Part shown: positions 6,517-9,933 of the stretch, piece after piece | Layout of the letters: each line of letters begins with the position of its first letter | Numbering within the stretch: the first letter of the stretch is position 1 | NCBI GenBank assembly: GCA_009785545.1 | Contig: WQWD01000066.1 | Coordinates: forward strand, 1 to 9,933 | Length of the DNA: 9,933 nucleotides | Direction of reading: 5' to 3' | Source of the DNA: Treponema sp. | Lineage (GTDB): Bacteria > Spirochaetota > Spirochaetia > Treponematales > Breznakiellaceae | Notes under the pieces: model-generated | What the model was told of the DNA's origin: nothing | Seen by the model: the letters and a program-made list of their open reading frames with translations, nothing else | The model's database searches: none | Translations under genes and position numbers: made by a program

Positions 6517-7711
6517 TGATGTTCGGGAGCTTTTAAAACGAAGGTTCAAAAACAAACACTGCGAATGGCTTCGAACCATAAATTCGCAAGAGGAATGGCC
6601 GCTAGAAATCAATCTGGATATTCCAACAGAACAAGATGTGCTCCGCCAACCTGACGGAGTACGCTCGTGGATTTCTGTATGGAAAAAATGGCACTCTGTT
6701 TCTGGTGCGGGCTGCGGCACTCTTGTTTGGACTGAACGTCGCTGGAGATCGCCCGGAGTACAAAGTGTTCCGCATAAACTGATTTTTCAAAATCCCTATG
6801 AAGTTGTTTTATGGATTGGAGAAGAAACAAGATGGTCATGCGCAGTTGAGCGTTACAAGTCCATGGTTCACAGGTGGCCTGCATTAATCGATGTGTTGCC
6901 AAAATACTTTAATCTTCTTGCCGATTACGATGATTCAGATTTTTTAAACCTTTCAAATATTTTGATCTGGATAAACTCCAACCGTAATTCTAATCTTTAC
7001 ATTCGGCAAATCCCGGTTGCAGGTATCGACAGCAAATGGGTTGAATCTCGTAAGAGTCTTGTCACGGAACTTGTCTCTGCAATAAACCTACAGGTTTCAA
7101 CCGAGAATGATATGTCAGATGAAAAAAACTTTTACAAAGTTTGCGGTATAAAACCGCTGCCCCAGCTAATCCGTATGCGCCTGCTCGATCCCAATCTTAG
7201 AAGCCGTTTCAGCGGACTCAGTGATATTTCTGCTCCGTTAGATGAAATTATCAATATTGATATAGCCCCAGCTTATGTATTTATTGTCGAAAATATTCAA
7301 ACAGCTCTTGCATTTAAGGACTTAAAAAATGCTGTCGTCATTATGGGGCTTGGATATGGAGTAGATGTATTGGCTCAAATCCGCTGGCTTCATTCCGCAC
7401 GATGTATTTATTGGGGAGATATAGATACGCATGGTTTTGCTATTTTGAATCGAGCAAGATTAAGTTTGCCCAATTTGGAATCAATATTAATGGACGAGCA
7501 AACACTTTTTAGTCATCGGGCTTTATGGGTTGAGGAAAAGACTCAATGCACATCAATCGAATTGCCTTTGCTCACTGGCTCTGAACTTAATGTCTATCAG
7601 TCGTTGAAGAAAAATATTTGGGGGCAGCAAGTCCGTCTGGAACAGGAGCGAATCTGCTGGAACGAAACGTGGAAAACAGTGATAATGCTGTCAAAATCCC
7701 TCATATTATAA
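6503..7711 (+). CDS. jetD: Wadjet nuclease JetD (DUF3322 + DUF2220/TOPRIM)
   Basis: The protein is 402 residues from TTG 6503. The N-terminal half matches DUF3322 (WPLEINLDIPTEQDV, VRSWISVWKKW, then WTERRW and VPHKLIF). The C-terminal half matches DUF2220, a TOPRIM-type domain related to the Topo VI A subunit/Spo11. It contains VFIVENIQTALAF with E263, VIMGLGYGVDVLAQIRWL, and YWGDIDTHGFAILNRARL with D306 and D308, followed by LMDEQTLF. E263 and the DxD pair are the expected metal-binding acidic residues, so cleavage activity is predicted. In known Wadjet systems JetD cuts the circular plasmid once JetABC has stalled on it. The start is uncertain: ATG 6482, 6485 or 6497 are alternatives, and TTG 6503 is favoured by its Shine-Dalgarno spacing and by where family N-termini begin. 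With that start the overlap with jetC is 14 bp. Confidence 0.92.
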   Translation: MKLPDDVRELLKRRFKNKHCEWLRTINSQEEWPLEINLDIPTEQDVLRQPDGVRSWISVWKKWHSVSGAGCGTLVWTERRWRSPGVQSVPHKLIFQNPYEVVLWIGEETRWSCAVERYKSMVHRWPALIDVLPKYFNLLADYDDSDFLNLSNILIWINSNRNSNLYIRQIPVAGIDSKWVESRKSLVTELVSAINLQVSTENDMSDEKNFYKVCGIKPLPQLIRMRLLDPNLRSRFSGLSDISAPLDEIINIDIAPAYVFIVENIQTALAFKDLKNAVVIMGLGYGVDVLAQIRWLHSARCIYWGDIDTHGFAILNRARLSLPNLESILMDEQTLFSHRALWVEEKTQCTSIELPLLTGSELNVYQSLKKNIWGQQVRLEQERICWNETWKTVIMLSKSLIL

Positions 7712-7814
7712 AATAAAACTGTTAAATTCACAAATATTGAATCCTTTTTTCTCAAGTACCCAATTACAATCCATTATTATAAAACTTCATAAAAGGGAAA
7801 AGAAGGAAGGTCTT
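7712..7814 (+). promoter_or_regulatory. Intergenic leader of the lipoprotein gene
   Basis: This A+T-rich gap contains the run TATTATAAAA (7775-7784), which offers -10-like boxes, but no convincing -35 at standard spacing. GAAGGAAGG (7802-7810) is a strong ribosome binding site 4 bases before ATG 7815. I infer that the lipoprotein/OmpA unit has its own promoter here, without a clear consensus to prove it. Confidence 0.35.
7726..7750 (+). terminator. Weak terminator-like hairpin after jetD
   Basis: ATTCA (7726-7730) can pair with TGAAT (7738-7742) around a 7-base loop, followed by CC and six T residues (7745-7750). The stem is short and has only one G-C pair, so it would be a poor terminator alone. 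Its place 14 bases after the jetD stop and before a new functional unit is what makes it worth recording. Confidence 0.25.
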
Positions 7815-8915
7815 ATGAGAAAAATTGTTAAAAATGGCATTGCTTTGCCGCTTTTGGTATTGTTGTTTATTGTCGCTTCTTGTGCCGGTATCAGGGGAAG
7901 TTTACAAACAACAGGTATTTATGAATTGGCTTTGATTGCTGATACAAGCTCAGAATATCACAATTCCTTTATTCTGGGGTCTTGGGAAGGATTGTATCGA
8001 TTTGCGAAAGAAAGAAACATATCCAGCAAATTGTACAGCCCCAAAGAAGATAGCCAGGAGGCCTTGCTCGAAGTTATCGAGCAGGCTATCCAAAACGGCG
8101 CACGGGTCATCGTATGTTCTGGTATCAATTTTGAAGTGCCGGTTTTTATTGCTCAAGATAAAAATCCTGACGTGCGTTTTATTTTGGTTGATAGTATTCC
8201 GCTCAGCCCTGATGGTTCAACATACAGAACGGGGATTAATACAGCAAGCCTTCTCTTTGCCGAAGATCAAGCCGGCTTTCTGGCGGGGTACGCAGCTGTC
8301 AAAGATGGTTACAGGCGGCTGGGTTTTATGGGCGGTATGGCCGTTCCTTCTGTTATCCGTTTTGGTTATGGATTTATTCAGGGAGCCGAGTACGCCGCCG
8401 GACAGCTCCAATTGCCTGTAGGCTCAGTTGTTATAAAATATCATTATACAGGCAACTTTATCGAAAGCCCTCAAACACAGGCTCTTGCGGCTTCGTGGTT
8501 TTCCGGCGGAGTAGAAGTTATTTTTGCGTGCGGAGGAGCTCTTGGCAGGTCGGTAATGGCAGCCGCCGAAGAGACGGGCGGAAAAGTAATTGGTGTAGAT
8601 GTAGATCAATCTATTGAATCTCAGACTGTTATTACATCAGCCATGAAAGGTTTACAAGATTCGATCTATAGCGTCATTGCGGCTTTTTATGCTGGCAGAT
8701 TTAAAGGAGGGCAGGCTGTCGTTTTTTCTGCGGCTAACAATGGTGTTGGACTTCCTATGGAAACATCACGCTTTAATTCCTTCAGCGCAGACGATTACAA
8801 TGTTATTTTTCAGAAACTTGTTAACGGCACAATTCCCAGAATTGTATATCTGGACAGTGCGGGAAGCCTGCGAAGAATTCCGCTTACAATAGTAAAAATT
8901 GAGGAAATATTATGA
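7815..8915 (+). CDS. BMP-family (PnrA/TmpC-like) substrate-binding lipoprotein
   Basis: This 366-residue protein starts with a lipoprotein signal: MRKIVKNG, a hydrophobic stretch, then lipobox VASC with lipidated C23. The mature part follows the BMP family order: YELALIADTSSEYHNSFILGSWEGL near the N-terminus, FILVDS, DQAGFLAGYAA, RRLGFMGGMAVPSV, QTQALAASWFSGGVEVIFACGG, GKVIGVDVDQ (258-265) and VITSAMKGLQDSIYSV. Characterised relatives bind nucleosides for ABC import, for example PnrA of Treponema pallidum. The usual DDKSFN-like ligand-loop motif is replaced by HNSFI (49-53), so the ligand may differ. ATG 7815 is chosen over an upstream in-frame TTG at 7737 because it has GAAGGAAGG just upstream and begins directly at the signal peptide. 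No permease or ATPase gene is in the window. Its stop overlaps the OmpA gene by 4 bp, suggesting linked expression. Confidence 0.87.
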   Translation: MRKIVKNGIALPLLVLLFIVASCAGIRGSLQTTGIYELALIADTSSEYHNSFILGSWEGLYRFAKERNISSKLYSPKEDSQEALLEVIEQAIQNGARVIVCSGINFEVPVFIAQDKNPDVRFILVDSIPLSPDGSTYRTGINTASLLFAEDQAGFLAGYAAVKDGYRRLGFMGGMAVPSVIRFGYGFIQGAEYAAGQLQLPVGSVVIKYHYTGNFIESPQTQALAASWFSGGVEVIFACGGALGRSVMAAAEETGGKVIGVDVDQSIESQTVITSAMKGLQDSIYSVIAAFYAGRFKGGQAVVFSAANNGVGLPMETSRFNSFSADDYNVIFQKLVNGTIPRIVYLDSAGSLRRIPLTIVKIEEIL

Positions 8916-9933
8916 AACGAACATTAATAATTTTATTAGTTTTTCTTTTGGTTGCAGTTAATGGGCTGTATTCCCAAACAGAATTTCCCGCCGGTGATTA
9001 TTGGGTGATGGCAGGCGGGATCGGAACAGGCAACATCGGTGTTGACGGGCCGTCTTTTCAGATTGTTGTTGATCCAAAACTATGGCTTTCTCCGTCGTTA
9101 ATGGTTGGCAGCAGAGCGGGTGCTGCCTTCAGCCTTGAAACAGACAGCTCTCACAGCCGTTTAGGCGACATTTTTACTTTGGAAGGGCAAGTATATTTGC
9201 GTTGGAATTTTTTGCGCTTGGGTAATAATCCGTCAAAAACGATTAATGTGTTCGCTCAAGGGGGTTTAGGTCTGCTTTCGTCATACAGAGGTGAGAATAA
9301 TCCGTTTGATGACGTTACGGAAACTCGAGGGTCTTTTCTGGCTGATGCTGCGTTGGGTGCAACTATTCCTGTGACATCAAGATGGCATATTGAACCTTCG
9401 CTGCGTGCAGGGTTTCCTCATCAATGGGGATTTACTTTAACTGCCGGTTTTAAATTTCCTCTGCCTCAGAAAACGATAATTCAGGAAGGGCAGGATAGAA
9501 TCGTGTATCAAGATCGGGTTGAGTATGTTGAGGTTCTGCGCACAAATGAAATTCTTCGGCAAATTGTCATAACTCAGGTTGAGTACATTTTGTTTGGGCC
9601 GGATTATTATCAGTTTAACCAGGGAGTTGATGCCGATGGCAGGGGGCTTAACGAACTAGTCATCAATTATATGTCTGGCTTTCTTATCGAAAATCCTGAT
9701 TTAAGAGTCAGGATAGAAGGACATGCCAACCCTGTTACCAACACGCCCGAAGAAATTCAAGTGCTTTCCGCTCTTAGCGAAAACAGAGCCAATGAAGTGG
9801 CAAGAGTGTTTCGGGAAAAAGGTGTTGCGGAAGAACAAATAGTTGTCGTATCTTTTGGCGGCAACAGAACTATAACAAGAGAGCATGATCACTGGAACGT
9901 GAATCGCAGAGTAGAATTAATTGTGATTCAAGG
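8912..9933 (+). CDS. OmpA-family outer-membrane protein (3' end outside window)
   Basis: The frame is open from ATG 8912 to the window edge (340 residues so far). It begins with a signal peptide, MKRTLIILLVFLLVAVNGLYSQ, with likely cleavage around residue 22. Residues about 25-185 alternate glycine- and aromatic-rich segments (WVMAGGIGTGNIG, VYLRWNFLRLG, INVFAQGGLGLLSS, WGFTLTAGFKFPLP), consistent with a small outer-membrane beta-barrel. A polar linker (about 187-220) leads to an OmpA C-terminal domain with RIEGHANPVTN (268-278), LSENRANEVARVF (R292) and NVNRRVELIV (from 329). This domain normally holds peptidoglycan. The Asp of the canonical GHTD motif is Asn273 here, while the Arg is kept. 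GAGG at 8901-8904 is 7 bases before the start, and the ATG overlaps the lipoprotein stop as ATGA. The last NRRVE motif suggests only a few residues are missing, unless another domain follows. Confidence 0.87.
   Translation, partial: MKRTLIILLVFLLVAVNGLYSQTEFPAGDYWVMAGGIGTGNIGVDGPSFQIVVDPKLWLSPSLMVGSRAGAAFSLETDSSHSRLGDIFTLEGQVYLRWNFLRLGNNPSKTINVFAQGGLGLLSSYRGENNPFDDVTETRGSFLADAALGATIPVTSRWHIEPSLRAGFPHQWGFTLTAGFKFPLPQKTIIQEGQDRIVYQDRVEYVEVLRTNEILRQIVITQVEYILFGPDYYQFNQGVDADGRGLNELVINYMSGFLIENPDLRVRIEGHANPVTNTPEEIQVLSALSENRANEVARVFREKGVAEEQIVVVSFGGNRTITREHDHWNVNRRVELIVIQ

Noticed and set aside
7737..7814. In-frame TTG 7737 extension of the BMP lipoprotein
   Set aside because: It would put 26 extra residues before the lipoprotein signal peptide and has no ribosome binding site. 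ATG 7815 follows GAAGGAAGG and starts the signal directly.

Overview
This 9.9 kb window looks like a spirochaete chromosome, most likely Treponema or a close relative. The pointers are a moderate-to-low G+C sequence, a BMP-family lipoprotein of the TmpC/PnrA type, and an OmpA-like outer-membrane protein whose C-terminal domain carries a GHANP-type motif that I associate from memory with treponemal proteins. The genus is an inference, since the window has no rRNA or other marker gene. All recognisable genes are on the + strand and tightly packed. I found no tRNA, rRNA, CRISPR array, insertion sequence or integrase.

Layout. (1) 5-871: a radical SAM protein of the spore-photoproduct-lyase-like (SplB/COG1533) group, complete but only four bases from the window edge and more A+T-rich than its neighbours. 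(2) 872-942: a short regulatory gap holding an imperfect inverted repeat, a TATAAT box and a 19-codon open frame whose stop overlaps the jetA ATG as ATGA. (3) 943-7711: a complete four-gene Wadjet (JetABCD) anti-plasmid defence operon: jetA (DUF3375, MukF-like kleisin), jetB (DUF4194, MukE-like), jetC (MukB-like SMC ATPase) and jetD (DUF3322 plus DUF2220/TOPRIM nuclease). All three junctions overlap (14 bp, 4 bp and, with the start chosen here, 14 bp). The Walker A, signature and Walker B motifs of JetC and the TOPRIM acidic residues of JetD are intact, so the system looks functional. (4) 7712-7814: a 103 bp intergenic gap with a weak terminator-like hairpin, an A+T-rich possible promoter and a good ribosome binding site. 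(5) 7815-9933: a BMP-family substrate-binding lipoprotein overlapping by 4 bp an OmpA-family outer-membrane protein that runs off the end of the window.

How the genes work together. In known Wadjet systems JetA, JetB and JetC form a condensin-like loop-extruding motor that recognises small circular DNA, and JetD cleaves it; the gene order and overlaps here fit co-translation of such a complex. The radical SAM gene precedes the operon in the same direction and could be co-transcribed, but nothing in the sequence shows a shared function. The lipoprotein/OmpA pair appears to be a separate cell-envelope unit. The Wadjet system itself is known. The less expected observations are the possible coupled leader ORF before jetA, the TTG start with strong Shine-Dalgarno sequence proposed for jetD, the altered ligand motif in the BMP protein and the Asp-to-Asn change at the peptidoglycan-binding position of the OmpA domain.
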